A stretch of 64,000 nucleotides of DNA from an uncultured Bacteroidales bacterium (GCA_945948555.1 CAMFBM010000008.1:1-64000); one strand, 5' to 3'; positions 16,872 to 25,890 are shown, numbered from the stretch's first letter. A program made the numbers and translations. Notes: generated from the sequence alone by a model not told the origin.

Positions 16872-18014
16872 TCAACGCACATAGCCCGGGACGGACAGGT
16901 CACGGGACTGGACTACATAACAGGATGATTGACTGCAATCCTGACTGCGGGCACGATCAATGAGGGTTGCGATGTCGCCACTCCTACCGCAGTCGATGAC
17001 AAGACCGACTTTCAGGCTGTCAAAGGCTGTGAGCATAGCATAGTCACCGTTGCTGTCACCTGCCACAAGGGACGGTTGTCTGCCGCAATGTAGAGGAGCG
17101 ATCAATTTTTCGATGCAGGCTGTCTTGCCCTCAAGGAAGGTCTGGTCATAATCCCGGGCAAAGGCACTTCCGATTTCGCTCTCCAGCCTGATGCCGAAGA
17201 CATTTTCCGGAGAACATCCCAGATCGAACTGCGGGTCACAAGCCATCGCCTCAACGACCGCTTCCAGGGAGGCAGAGCAGATATAGACATCGAATCCATT
17301 GTCAGACAATGCCTTGTAGAGATTCACGCTCTCCGTTGGAAGCACAAGACCTTTCATTATGTCCGAAGAGACCTCCCCGTCAGGACTTTCCCAATGCTCC
17401 GTCCAGATTCTGCCACAGGATGTCCAGTAGGTCACAGACTCCTTTGTGAGCTGCCGAAGGGAATCATAGGACATACCGCTGAAAAGGGCAGGCATCCAGA
17501 GACACCAGGTTCCATAGTCACAGGTGTATTCCACTCCGTCATTCAGGGCCATCAGGCGAGCCCTGAAATCGAGATATTCCTCTGAATTGTGAATCTCCTC
17601 AAGTGATGCTCCTGCAGCTTTCTTCCCGTACAGGACCCTGTAATCCTCCGCAAGGCTCTCCCCCATCTGTCTTGCCGTCAGTCCCACACCTGTCAGGACA
17701 GTGTCAAGGTCAGGAAGCCAGGCGGTAAAGACGGAGAAAGCATCTTCGGGACCGAAGGCATATCTCAGATTCTCAATCTGGTAGATCATCAGAGTGAGGG
17801 AGATGTCGTTCATCACCGTGGTGTTGTCAAAATCAAAGACTGCGTACGGACGGCACAAGGTGTTATAACTTTCTGATTTAACACCTTGAGTTTCAATGAG
17901 ATTACACAGGGCATCATAGACCCTGTCATTCCAGTTGTCCCTCGGCAGCACAGGAGCACCTGCGCAGGAGATGAGCAGAAGACACAGGAGAAACGGGAAG
18001 AGATTCTTTTCCAT
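16872..18014 (-). CDS. HAD-superfamily phosphatase, lipoprotein
   Basis: The 380-residue protein has a lipoprotein signal (MEKNLFPFLLCLLLISC) and a HAD core: motif I VFDFDNTTVMND near 72, a long cap region, motif II SAS near 260 and motif IV VAGDSNGDYAMLTA near 325. It looks like a periplasmic phosphoserine/phosphocholine-type phosphatase (PF12710-like); substrate unknown. The ATG at 18014 is used because 16 upstream in-frame residues precede the lipoprotein signal and run through the upstream terminator. It is separated from the next gene by that terminator. Confidence 0.8.
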   Translation of the reverse strand: MEKNLFPFLLCLLLISCAGAPVLPRDNWNDRVYDALCNLIETQGVKSESYNTLCRPYAVFDFDNTTVMNDISLTLMIYQIENLRYAFGPEDAFSVFTAWLPDLDTVLTGVGLTARQMGESLAEDYRVLYGKKAAGASLEEIHNSEEYLDFRARLMALNDGVEYTCDYGTWCLWMPALFSGMSYDSLRQLTKESVTYWTSCGRIWTEHWESPDGEVSSDIMKGLVLPTESVNLYKALSDNGFDVYICSASLEAVVEAMACDPQFDLGCSPENVFGIRLESEIGSAFARDYDQTFLEGKTACIEKLIAPLHCGRQPSLVAGDSNGDYAMLTAFDSLKVGLVIDCGRSGDIATLIDRARSQDCSQSSCYVVQSRDLSVPGYVR

Positions 18015-18032
18015 TTTCGGGGATTGTGAAGA

Positions 18033-18067
18033 TTCAAAAAGGTTGGCTCCGGGTGGGACCAACCTTT
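18033..18067 (-). terminator. terminator of the surface lipoprotein gene
   Basis: AAAGGTTGG (18038-18046) pairs with CCAACCTTT (18059-18067); on the minus strand TTTTTG follows. It ends the unit beginning at 19741. Confidence 0.8.
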
Positions 18068-18094
18068 ATTATTACTTATTGCACAAACTATTGA

Positions 18095-19741
18095 TTACTG
18101 GATTTTGACGCAGCGGACTGAGCAGCCCTCTCCAGGATTGAAACGGCCTTTATAAGTCGAGAAGTTTGCTGTCTCTCCGTTAGCGCCCTCCGTAATTGTG
18201 CCAACCGGCCAATCCTGGAAGTTGAAGACGAAATAAAGGGCTGTTGACGTATAATTAGGTTTGTAAATTACAGAGGTGTGAGCAGTCCAATAAGAGCCCT
18301 TCCCACCGACTTTGCCACTTAATTCACCATCCGAACTTGAGCGGGAACCGGCAGCCGGATAATAGGCGATCTCGGAACCCGTGAGAGGATGGGTTATTGC
18401 TGCGGTAATCCTTGTCAACTTTGTTATCTTGAAGCCCGCTGTATTCCAAAATCCCTGTTCGCCTCCATTCGGAACCTTCCAACCTGCCGGACAAGGGTCA
18501 TATATTGTTTTCTCAGATCCCCATCGTTCTCTACCGATCATCGCTTCTGTTGAGCCGTCTGCTGCGGCTGGATTATATAGCCAATCATTATTTCCAGTCC
18601 TTTTTCCCGAATTTTCATCATAGAAATTTGAGATTACAAGGAACGTCATCGGATGTGCCACAGCCCAGTCAATCGTTCCTCTTTCCAAAGTTGAATACAC
18701 CGCACCCGGCCAGCTAACTGATGATTCCACTGCCATTCCCTGCTGAGCGCCCGAATAACCGAGGAACGGATCCTTGCGGCCCCACTGGTAAAGCAGTCCG
18801 CAGTCGCCATCTCCCCTGTCTGAAGTCGCTCCGAGGTTGCGGTCCATCATTATTCCTGCATTATTAGGATAGACCTGCTCCTTGAACTCACCAGGGAGCC
18901 AGATATGCCAGGACCAGAGGATGTTGCCACCAGCATCCTTCACTGCGAGGGCGGCATTTCCTGTCTTGTATGAGGAAGGAAGTTCAAACCCTACATAACC
19001 GTCCTTATAGCAAAAGCCTTTGATGATGTTGCATTTGTCAGTTTTCATATAATTACCGGCAGATTCCCACAGAATTGTTGCAGAAGCAACTCCGGAAAGC
19101 TGCTGGCTTTTGTCGTTACCCTTTACTGCAGCAAATTTGAAGACCTTCTTGTCCTTGCAATCCTCAGAAGTAATGACGTAACAGTTGGAACTCTCACTTC
19201 CGGACAAATCAATTGCTGATGAAAGATCCAGATCAGACGGCTTTTCATACGGATTGTCTTCCAGTGTCTTGAATGATTTCTCATCCTCTGTGTAGTAGTA
19301 GGTGCCGTCAATCTTGATATATGAAGAATAATAATAAGTCGTACCTTTGGTCAACTCACTGACAGGAATGCTGAAGACTCCTGTGCTCTGGTCGATTTTT
19401 TCTGCTGACACACCTTTCTTGATTACCGGCCTTGGCCCTTCCGTTTCTTTGGAGTAGTCCTTTGCCTCAGTGTATGAAACTCCTATTTCACCACCTTCTT
19501 CCAAATCAACAAGTACCTCCCGGTCCAGAAGGATTCCGTTGAAAATGGCTGTATTCATATCTATACCGGAAACCTCCATTGACAATACCTTGGAATAATC
19601 AGTATTTCCGGTGTCAGTTCCACCAGGATTGTCGTTGCCATTGTCCGGAACCGGAGTCTTTTTGCAACCGGCAACCGCAAGTCCGAAAACGAGCAAAACT
19701 GCCAATGCAGTCCTGCTGAAGAAAGAATTTAGAATTTTCAT
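18095..19741 (-). CDS. large surface lipoprotein, unknown function
   Basis: The 548-residue protein has a lipoprotein signal (ALAVLLVFGLAVAGC, Cys25) followed by a Gly/Asn/Thr/Asp-rich linker typical of exported Bacteroidales lipoproteins. An N-terminal beta-sandwich-like region (about 45-155) resembles the fibronectin-like modules seen in such proteins. The C-terminal half, from DRNLGATS near 300 to the end with YQWGRKDPF, DPCPAGWKVPN and GCSVRCVKIQ, matches the repeated-paralog surface domain widely found in Bacteroidetes and Fibrobacter. Ligand unknown; probably binds glycans or host material. It has its own promoter and terminator. Confidence 0.75.
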   Translation of the reverse strand: MKILNSFFSRTALAVLLVFGLAVAGCKKTPVPDNGNDNPGGTDTGNTDYSKVLSMEVSGIDMNTAIFNGILLDREVLVDLEEGGEIGVSYTEAKDYSKETEGPRPVIKKGVSAEKIDQSTGVFSIPVSELTKGTTYYYSSYIKIDGTYYYTEDEKSFKTLEDNPYEKPSDLDLSSAIDLSGSESSNCYVITSEDCKDKKVFKFAAVKGNDKSQQLSGVASATILWESAGNYMKTDKCNIIKGFCYKDGYVGFELPSSYKTGNAALAVKDAGGNILWSWHIWLPGEFKEQVYPNNAGIMMDRNLGATSDRGDGDCGLLYQWGRKDPFLGYSGAQQGMAVESSVSWPGAVYSTLERGTIDWAVAHPMTFLVISNFYDENSGKRTGNNDWLYNPAAADGSTEAMIGRERWGSEKTIYDPCPAGWKVPNGGEQGFWNTAGFKITKLTRITAAITHPLTGSEIAYYPAAGSRSSSDGELSGKVGGKGSYWTAHTSVIYKPNYTSTALYFVFNFQDWPVGTITEGANGETANFSTYKGRFNPGEGCSVRCVKIQ

Positions 19742-19766
19742 ATAATGCTTCTATTTGTTCAGAATG

Positions 19767-19774
19767 CAAAAATA
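19767..19774 (-). promoter_or_regulatory. -7 box of the surface lipoprotein gene
   Basis: TATTTTTG on the minus strand, 25 bp before the start codon. Confidence 0.5.
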
Positions 19775-19828
19775 TAATAAATCTCGGATATACAAGCATC
19801 CTGCGACACAAAATCAAAAAAAATGGGT

Positions 19829-19836
19829 TAATTTTG
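19829..19836 (+). promoter_or_regulatory. -7 box of the small coiled-coil protein gene
   Basis: TAATTTTG, 20 bp before the ATG at 19857. This supports the short reading of the ORF. Confidence 0.5.
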
Positions 19837-19856
19837 CCTCCTGGAATACAACTGTT

Positions 19857-20093
19857 ATGGCAGATAATTACATAGAAAACAAATTTGAAAAGATGAAAGA
19901 GCGGGAAGCTGCGAAAGTGAGGGAAAGGCAGGCCGCTTACAGAAAACGGATGGAGGCCTACCGCAGGAAACTTGCTCTCAAAGCAGAGCAGGAAACGGAA
20001 CAGAAAGCCTCAGCAGGCAACCCGTCGGAACAAAGTTCAATATGCGGGGATAGTTCTGACTATCATTCCAGAAATCATTCAGACAAGGAATAG
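19857..20093 (+). CDS. small charged coiled-coil protein, hypothetical
   Basis: 78 residues beginning MADNYIENKFEKMK. Residues 8-50 are a highly charged helix rich in Lys, Arg and Glu with heptad-like spacing; the tail is Ser-rich and probably disordered. Short proteins starting MADNYxExK are common and conserved in Bacteroidales, which argues that it is real, but I know of no function. The upstream in-frame extension to 19755 is rejected because it crosses the promoter. The 3' end overlaps the convergent GNAT gene by 19 bp. Confidence 0.6.
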   Translation: MADNYIENKFEKMKEREAAKVRERQAAYRKRMEAYRRKLALKAEQETEQKASAGNPSEQSSICGDSSDYHSRNHSDKE

Positions 20094-20686
20094 ACCAGGT
20101 GCTTCATCCTGTGCCCGAAGAAATCCTTGAATCCGTCAAAGGTGAACCCCAGCCTCAAATACAGTCTTTCAGCCTCAGGTTTTTCCTCATCCACAAGAAG
20201 CCCGGCAACCTTGTGTCCCTGGTTCCCCGCCCTTTCAAGCATTGCGCGAAACAATGCCGAGGCAATGCCCATCCCCCTGCATTCAGGCAGAACCCCAACG
20301 GAATCCAGGTAAAATTCATCCTCCGAAGCCTCGCAGGGCCACTCCTCCAGTCCTCCCGCTGCTTTCGGGAAACGCCTCACCATTTCCTGTGCGACTGTCT
20401 TCCTCAATTCAGGGAACAAGGCACCGTCGTATCCGCAGATCGCGCCTACTACGTCTGACTTCCCTTCCGGATTCGGAATCTCCGCCACAAGCACATTGTC
20501 GTAACCGTACAGATTGCCGGTTTTCCCGGCAAGAGAGGTGACCGTTTCACACAGATTCTCCTCCGTCAGGCCCTCATCCATTGCGAGAAACGCCTCAACA
20601 GGCCACGCAAGAATCAGAAGACGTGCGACTAAGGCGGCATCGGCGGGTCCCGCCGGCCGGATTCTTATTTCCTTACTTTCATTCAT
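20075..20686 (-). CDS. GNAT-family N-acetyltransferase
   Basis: 203 residues with one GNAT fold: beta-strand DSVGVLPECRGMGIASALF near 130 carries the acetyl-CoA binding R-x-x-G-x-G/A motif, and AERLYLRLGF near 180 is the last conserved element. Acceptor substrate unknown. I use the ATG at 20686; the 24 residues upstream in frame are encoded by repeat element copy B, which ends 3 bp before this start. The element therefore makes up the whole visible leader of this gene. Confidence 0.82.
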   Translation of the reverse strand: MNESKEIRIRPAGPADAALVARLLILAWPVEAFLAMDEGLTEENLCETVTSLAGKTGNLYGYDNVLVAEIPNPEGKSDVVGAICGYDGALFPELRKTVAQEMVRRFPKAAGGLEEWPCEASEDEFYLDSVGVLPECRGMGIASALFRAMLERAGNQGHKVAGLLVDEEKPEAERLYLRLGFTFDGFKDFFGHRMKHLVYSLSE

Positions 20687-20688
20687 AC

Positions 20689-20871
20689 ACTCAAGTTTCG
20701 CAAGTTCATAATTATCTTTTATCGTGAGGGTTGTGCGTCTTGCGAAACTTCTTTCCACCGCACAATTCTCATCTACGTTACCCCTATCCTAAATCCTTTC
20801 CCTCGGGGAAAGGACTTACTATCGATGCTAAAGCATCTCCAAACAAGGTGTTTCGCATGCGAAACCTAAGT
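20689..20871 (-). repeat. TIR repeat element, copy B (full length, 183 bp)
   Basis: Left terminal repeat ACTCAAGTTTCGCAAG (20689-20704); right end CATGCGAAACCTAAGT (20856-20871, 14 of 16 to the inverted consensus). Internal features: CTTGCGAAACTT (20739-20750), which forms a 12-bp perfect inverted repeat with the left end; a 9-bp hairpin TCCTTTCCC-TCG-GGGAAAGGA (20794-20814); GATGCTAAAGCATC (20824-20837); and the 16-bp palindrome at 20849-20864. No transposase ORF. No clear direct repeat flanks this copy. Confidence 0.88.
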
Positions 20872-20996
20872 ATATATTTCAAGCTTTTAGACACCATATT
20901 CTTTTAGACAACCTATATAACTATACCCTGTTGTCGCAAATATATGTTTTACTTTTCAAGTTATCAACATCCGCTGCATTAAACGATACAATTTCC

Positions 20997-21004
20997 TATC
21001 TTTG
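20997..21004 (+). promoter_or_regulatory. -7 box of priA
   Basis: TATCTTTG ends only 7 bp before the priA ATG at 21012, so the transcript would have almost no leader. Confidence 0.55.
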
Positions 21005-21011
21005 CCCGCTG

Positions 21012-23036
21012 ATGGAGAAAAGGAGATATATTCTGGTTCTGCTCCCGCTCAAAATGGAGTGGGAACCCTGCTATTGGACCGAGGAGGAGGGACTATCAAT
21101 CGGCGACAGGGTTGTAATCGAGTTGAATGGAAAAGAATTGGAGGGAATCGTAAGCAGAACTGATGTGGAGCCGCAAACAGCTCCTTCGAAGATACGCCAG
21201 GTCAAAAAGTGGCTGAAAGATGACGGAAGGGTCTGCAGGAATCTGGTACGTTTCTGGAAATCTCTGGCCGATTACTATCTGTGTACTGGAGGCGAGGTCC
21301 TCAAGGCAGCCCTCCCCGCCTTGACGGCATCACCAAATTCCGGAAAGACCCCTTCAAAATTCAGCAAAGGGTCGGGAGACGGAGACGGAGGAGTTTCACT
21401 CACCCCCGCACAGAAGGAGGCCGGGGAGCAGATTGAAGCGGCATTTTCGGAAAACAAGCCGGTCCTTCTCAATGGAGTGACAGGGTCCGGCAAGACTGAA
21501 ATCTACATTTCGCTTGCATCCAAGACCCTTGCGGCAGGGAAGGATGTCCTTTACCTCGTCCCGGAAATCGCGCTGACAAGACAGCTGGAGCACAGACTCG
21601 GGGATGCCTTCGGAGACAGACTTGCGGTTTACCATTCGGGGCAGACTCCGGCAAGACGCTCCGCCACAGTGAGAAAGGTTCTGGAAGGCAATTACATAGT
21701 CCTCGGAACAAGGTCATCCCTTTTCTTGCCCCACAGGAATCTCGGACTAATCATTGTCGATGAGGAACACGACAGTTCCTACAAACAGGATGCTCCTGCC
21801 CCGAGGTACAACGGCAGGGATGCGGCATTCATTTTGGCGGGAACGATGGAAAAGAAGTGCAACATTCTGCTCGGCTCAGCGACTCCTTCACTGGAATCGG
21901 TTTACAACTGTCTCTGCGGGAAATATGCCAGGGTCTTTCTCAATGAAAGGTTCCACAAGGGAGGCGGGACGGAAGTGCTTGTGGTTGACACCAGGGCGGA
22001 AAGGAGAAAAAGAGGGATGAAGGGGGATCTGTCCTTGAAACTTATTGAGCGGCTGCAATCGGTGCTCGATTCCTCGGGCCAGGCATTGATTGTTCGGGCA
22101 AGAAGATCCTACTCCCCTGTCCTTCAATGTGAAAGCTGCGGAGACATCCCGAAATGTCCCGTCTGCGGAGGCATTCTCAGCTACCACAAGGACAGGTCTT
22201 CCCTTTGCTGCCACAGGTGCGGATTCTCGAAAAAGGCAAATGTTTCCGAAAGCGGTGAGATTGCCTGTCCCCTCTGTGGAGGCATTCTGAAAGGCATAGG
22301 GGCCGGCACACAGAAAATCGAGGAGGAAATCCGCGGAGTCTTCCCCGGAGCACGGGTTGCAAGGCTGGACGGAGACACGGCACAGAGTACAAGATTCAGC
22401 ACCGAGGTTCTGAAACAGTTCTCCAGAGGGGAGATTGACTTCATCGTGGGAACCCAGATTATCACCAAGGGCTTTGACTTCAGCAATGTACGCCTTGTGG
22501 CTGCAATCCACGCGGATTCCCTTCTGGGAAACGAAGACTTCCGTTCCGACGAAAAAGCCCTGCAGGTTTTGAGTCAGCTCAGGGGAAGATGTGCCAGGAG
22601 GGATAGCAGGGGAATCTTCGTCATCCAGACGGCACAACCGGAACACCCGGTCTTCAGAATGCTGGCATCGGGACAGTCAGACACACCTTCGGCGCAGGAG
22701 ACCTTTTTCTCGGGACTTCTTCAGGAGAGGCAGGAATTCGGCTATCCTCCGTTTGTTCGCCTTGTTGACATCACGCTCAGCGACCGGAATCCCGCCCGCG
22801 CATCGGAAATGGCTGAAAAGCTGAAGGAGAGGATCTGCCGTCTGAATGGAGGATTCACAGTGAAGGGTCCATATTCCCTGGATTATCAGGACAATGGGAA
22901 ACACCTCCTAAGGATTGCCTTTCCAAAGGACAGGAATCTTTCAAGAAACAAACTGTCGGTAAGGGATGCCGTCCTGAAGTTTGAGGAGACGGAAAAATAT
23001 CAAGGACATATTACAATAGATGCGGACCCTGCCTGA
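21012..23036 (+). CDS. priA: primosomal replication restart helicase PriA
   Basis: PriA reloads the replisome at stalled forks. The 674-residue protein has the 3'-DNA-binding domain (YILVLLPLKME...), Walker A GVTGSGKTEIY near 165, DEEH near 250, GSATPSLES near 285, and eight Cys in four pairs (CESCG, CPVCGG, CCHRCG, CPLCGG) that bind zinc near 375-430, then the C-terminal helicase lobe with GTQIITKGFDF. It is clearly shorter than usual Bacteroidetes PriA (about 800): the winged-helix stretch between the first domain and Walker A is replaced by a Ser/Gly/Lys linker. RRGY is RRSY here. ATG at 21012 fits the conserved N-terminus. Confidence 0.92.
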   Translation: MEKRRYILVLLPLKMEWEPCYWTEEEGLSIGDRVVIELNGKELEGIVSRTDVEPQTAPSKIRQVKKWLKDDGRVCRNLVRFWKSLADYYLCTGGEVLKAALPALTASPNSGKTPSKFSKGSGDGDGGVSLTPAQKEAGEQIEAAFSENKPVLLNGVTGSGKTEIYISLASKTLAAGKDVLYLVPEIALTRQLEHRLGDAFGDRLAVYHSGQTPARRSATVRKVLEGNYIVLGTRSSLFLPHRNLGLIIVDEEHDSSYKQDAPAPRYNGRDAAFILAGTMEKKCNILLGSATPSLESVYNCLCGKYARVFLNERFHKGGGTEVLVVDTRAERRKRGMKGDLSLKLIERLQSVLDSSGQALIVRARRSYSPVLQCESCGDIPKCPVCGGILSYHKDRSSLCCHRCGFSKKANVSESGEIACPLCGGILKGIGAGTQKIEEEIRGVFPGARVARLDGDTAQSTRFSTEVLKQFSRGEIDFIVGTQIITKGFDFSNVRLVAAIHADSLLGNEDFRSDEKALQVLSQLRGRCARRDSRGIFVIQTAQPEHPVFRMLASGQSDTPSAQETFFSGLLQERQEFGYPPFVRLVDITLSDRNPARASEMAEKLKERICRLNGGFTVKGPYSLDYQDNGKHLLRIAFPKDRNLSRNKLSVRDAVLKFEETEKYQGHITIDADPA

Positions 23037-23066
23037 GTTTCCGAAGGGTATGTCATATACCGTAAA

Positions 23067-24032
23067 TCACTTGTTCTGAAGGACATTAAGCTGCTCCGGA
23101 AGGACCTCGAAACAGACAGGGGCGGTGCCTACGACTTCCCCGTCAACTTCCGTCAATTCCTGTGCATCCCCGAGAGGCGAGACTACGATGCGACGGGCTT
23201 TCCTTGAAACCAGTTCCTTGATTGACAGGAACTTGCCGTTGAACAACTTGAATGCCTCGAAGGCGATTCTCAGAAGTCCGAAACGCGGGATGACGGTAAC
23301 GTCCAGAAGTCCGTCATCAGTCAGGGCCTCAGGGGTCTGGCGCATCCCTCCCCCGGAATATTTTCCTATTCCAAGGGCAAGCGAGTACATCTTGCCTTCA
23401 AAGACTTTCTCGGAATCACACTCCACGACAAAGTCGGATGCCTCATAATGGAGGATGTTGTATATCAATGCTTCAACATAAAGCAACCTCCCGCTTTTTC
23501 CCTGGTCTTTCTTTCGGTTCACCCTCTCGCATACCCTTGCGTCCAGACCTACTCCGCCGACATTCACCATATAGGACGGTTTCTCATCCCTGCCCGGAAA
23601 ACTTACCCTGACCACATCCTGACGGGTAAACGACTCCCCGGCAATCAGGTCGATTACAATCCCCATATCCTTTGGAATGCCGTGGGACCTGATCCAGTCA
23701 TTTCCGGAGCCTATGGGAATCACTGCGACAGTGAAATCAGAGAGGGGAACATGGCGGCCCGAGCTGTCGGATTCAGAGACAAAACGCATGATGCCGTCAA
23801 GGGTGTCGTGCAACGTTCCGTCGCCTCCGACGGACATAAAACGGCGATAACCTTTCCTTGCGGCTTCGTAGGCCTTCTGGTTCGCGTGACACCCGTCACC
23901 GGCCATATTCACAACGAAATCAATGCCTTTCATCCTCAGCATCTCTTCCGCGCGATACCATTGGTGAAGCGTCCTACCCGAACCCGCATACGGGTTAATG
24001 ACTGTAAACCAGACAGTTTCAAGATTCTCCAT
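23067..24032 (-). CDS. diacylglycerol/lipid kinase family protein (YegS/DgkB-like)
   Basis: 321 residues with the DAGK catalytic fold: NPYAGSGRT near residue 10, the nucleotide-binding GGDGTLHD near 71, IPIGSGNDWIRS near 105, and the C-terminal lobe with LDVTVI. It phosphorylates diacylglycerol or a sphingosine-type lipid at the inner membrane; sphingolipid substrates are possible because Bacteroidales make them, but this is inference. The ATG at 24032 (MENLETVWF) is preferred over 24056, which would lie inside the -7 box at 24056-24063. Confidence 0.85.
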   Translation of the reverse strand: MENLETVWFTVINPYAGSGRTLHQWYRAEEMLRMKGIDFVVNMAGDGCHANQKAYEAARKGYRRFMSVGGDGTLHDTLDGIMRFVSESDSSGRHVPLSDFTVAVIPIGSGNDWIRSHGIPKDMGIVIDLIAGESFTRQDVVRVSFPGRDEKPSYMVNVGGVGLDARVCERVNRKKDQGKSGRLLYVEALIYNILHYEASDFVVECDSEKVFEGKMYSLALGIGKYSGGGMRQTPEALTDDGLLDVTVIPRFGLLRIAFEAFKLFNGKFLSIKELVSRKARRIVVSPLGDAQELTEVDGEVVGTAPVCFEVLPEQLNVLQNK

Positions 24033-24055
24033 CTTCAAGTCCCTAAAAAAGCACA

Positions 24056-24063
24056 CAAAAGTA
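24056..24063 (-). promoter_or_regulatory. -7 box of lipid kinase gene
   Basis: TACTTTTG on the minus strand, 24 bp before the chosen start. Confidence 0.5.
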
Positions 24064-24094
24064 GCAATTTAAGGTAAGGAACGAAAATTTTTTG

Positions 24095-24102
24095 TAATTT
24101 TG
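24095..24102 (+). promoter_or_regulatory. -7 box of parA operon
   Basis: TAATTTTG, 46 bp before parA. Divergent from the lipid kinase promoter. Confidence 0.55.
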
Positions 24103-24147
24103 CACAGATTTAGGGAATCCTGAAATTCCCCCAGCCAATATTCAAGA

Positions 24148-24918
24148 ATGGGAAAAGTAATAGCAATATCGAACCAGAAAGGCGGTGTGGGCAAGACCAC
24201 GACGGCCATCAACCTTGCGGCTTCTCTCGCCGTGCTGGAGAAGAAGGTCCTCATCATTGACGCAGACCCTCAGGCCAACACAACCTCCGGTCTGAACTTT
24301 TCTCCTGACAGTGACCAGAAAAGGACGCTGTACGAGGTGATGATCGGCCGGATTGGAATAGAGGATGCCCTTATTCAGACTGAAATAGCCAACCTGCACA
24401 TGGTTCCTTCCCACATCAACCTTGTCGGATTCGAGATGGAGATGTACGAAGAGGAGGGAAAGGAGACTGCGCTGAAAAGGGCTCTTGACACAGTCAAGGA
24501 CAATTACGACTACATAATAATTGACTGCTCCCCGTCACTCGGACTCATTACCGTCAATTCGCTGGCGGCTTCCGACTCCGTGGTGATTCCCGTGCAGCCC
24601 GAGTTCTTCGCCCTTGAGGGACTCGGAAAGCTTCTTCAGACAATAAGTCTGGTCCAGAGGGGCATAAATCCAGACCTGACAATCGAGGGATTCCTGATCA
24701 CGATGTTCGACGGAAGAACCAGGGTGCACACCCAGGTTGCAAACGAGCTGAGGGATCATTTCAAGGAGATGGTTTTCAGCACCGTCATCCAGAGGAACAT
24801 CAGGCTCAGCGAGGCCCCTTCGCACGGAAAGCCGATAATACTATATGACGTGATTTCCAACGGAACTACGAATTATCTGAATTTCGCGAAGGAAATCCTG
24901 GAGAGGAACAAGCAGTAA
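24148..24918 (+). CDS. parA: chromosome partitioning ATPase ParA/Soj
   Basis: ParA binds DNA in its ATP dimer form and drives segregation of ParB-bound origins. Deviant Walker A KGGVGKTTTAINL at residues 10-22, Walker B IIDCSPSLGL near 125. 256 residues, without the long N-terminal DNA-binding domain of plasmid type Ia ParA, as expected for chromosomal Soj. First gene of parA-parB-DUF5683-mltD, an order conserved in Bacteroidales; parB follows after 14 bp. Confidence 0.95.
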   Translation: MGKVIAISNQKGGVGKTTTAINLAASLAVLEKKVLIIDADPQANTTSGLNFSPDSDQKRTLYEVMIGRIGIEDALIQTEIANLHMVPSHINLVGFEMEMYEEEGKETALKRALDTVKDNYDYIIIDCSPSLGLITVNSLAASDSVVIPVQPEFFALEGLGKLLQTISLVQRGINPDLTIEGFLITMFDGRTRVHTQVANELRDHFKEMVFSTVIQRNIRLSEAPSHGKPIILYDVISNGTTNYLNFAKEILERNKQ

Positions 24919-24932
24919 ACATCCCTGAGCAA

Positions 24933-25877
24933 ATGAGCAAGACACCAAGAGGATTAGGCAGGGGGCTGAATGCCCTTTTAGGAGATACGGACCTTTCAGG
25001 AATACGCAAGCCTGTCGAATATGTGAACAAGTCGGTCGTGACGGCCGATGAAAAGTCCGGTTCGGAAAACAGGAAGGACTCGGCGGACATAAGGCTGATT
25101 CCCGTCGGGATGATTGAACCCAACCCGTTCCAGCCGCGTAGTGCATTCGATCCGGAATCGCTTGAGGAACTGGCTGATTCAATCAGGACGCTCGGACTGA
25201 TTCAGCCGATCACGGTCAGGAAGAAATCCCCGGACCGTTACCAGATCATCAGCGGCGAAAGAAGGTTCCGTGCGTCAAAACTCGCCGGGCTTACTGAAAT
25301 GCCCGCCTACATACGCGAGGCCGACGACCAGGGTATGCTGGAAATGGCAATCGTGGAGAACATCCAGAGGGAGGACCTCGATCCCATTGAAATCGCCCTT
25401 AGTTACCAGAGGCTCATCGACGAGTGCAGCCTCACACAGGAGGAGATGGCCTCCAGGGTAGGCAAGAAGCGCACCTCGGTGACAAACTTCCTCAGGCTTC
25501 TGAAACTGCCGGCAAAAATCCAGCACGACCTCAAGGTGGGGCTTCTCAGTGTCGGACACGCAAAGGTTCTGCTTGGAATCGAGGATGACAGGGTCAGGGA
25601 GAAGCTATGCGACCTGGTCATCAAGGAATCATTGTCAGTCAGACAGCTGGAAGAAAAAATCAGGAAGATGGAGAAAGGGGCTTCGGCCACGAAAAATGAC
25701 GAGGGACAGGATCTTCCTGACGAATATTTCAGAGTGTTGGAAATCGTGGGAAAATATTTCTCGAACAACATAAGCCTCAAACGTTCCTCAACGGGAAAAG
25801 GCACAATGACCATCCGCTTCAATTCGGATGAGGAAATGGGCAGGTTCCTTCAGGCACTTGACAATTCGAAACTATGA
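24933..25877 (+). CDS. parB: chromosome partitioning protein ParB/Spo0J
   Basis: CTPase clamp that loads at parS and spreads along DNA. N-terminal GLGRGLNALLGD (ParA-stimulating region), then NPFQPR and the CTP-binding ISGERRFRAS near 110, ENIQREDLDPIE near 140, a helix-turn-helix TQEEMASRVGKKRTSVTNFLRLL near 170, and a C-terminal dimerisation segment. 314 residues. I found no exact parS (TGTTNCACGTGNAACA) in the window. Confidence 0.95.
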   Translation: MSKTPRGLGRGLNALLGDTDLSGIRKPVEYVNKSVVTADEKSGSENRKDSADIRLIPVGMIEPNPFQPRSAFDPESLEELADSIRTLGLIQPITVRKKSPDRYQIISGERRFRASKLAGLTEMPAYIREADDQGMLEMAIVENIQREDLDPIEIALSYQRLIDECSLTQEEMASRVGKKRTSVTNFLRLLKLPAKIQHDLKVGLLSVGHAKVLLGIEDDRVREKLCDLVIKESLSVRQLEEKIRKMEKGASATKNDEGQDLPDEYFRVLEIVGKYFSNNISLKRSSTGKGTMTIRFNSDEEMGRFLQALDNSKL

Positions 25878-25890
25878 TTGCCGACCGGTA

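Noticed and set aside
18014..18062. Longer start for the HAD lipoprotein (MVPPGANLFE...)
   Set aside because: It runs through the upstream terminator hairpin and would bury the lipoprotein signal.
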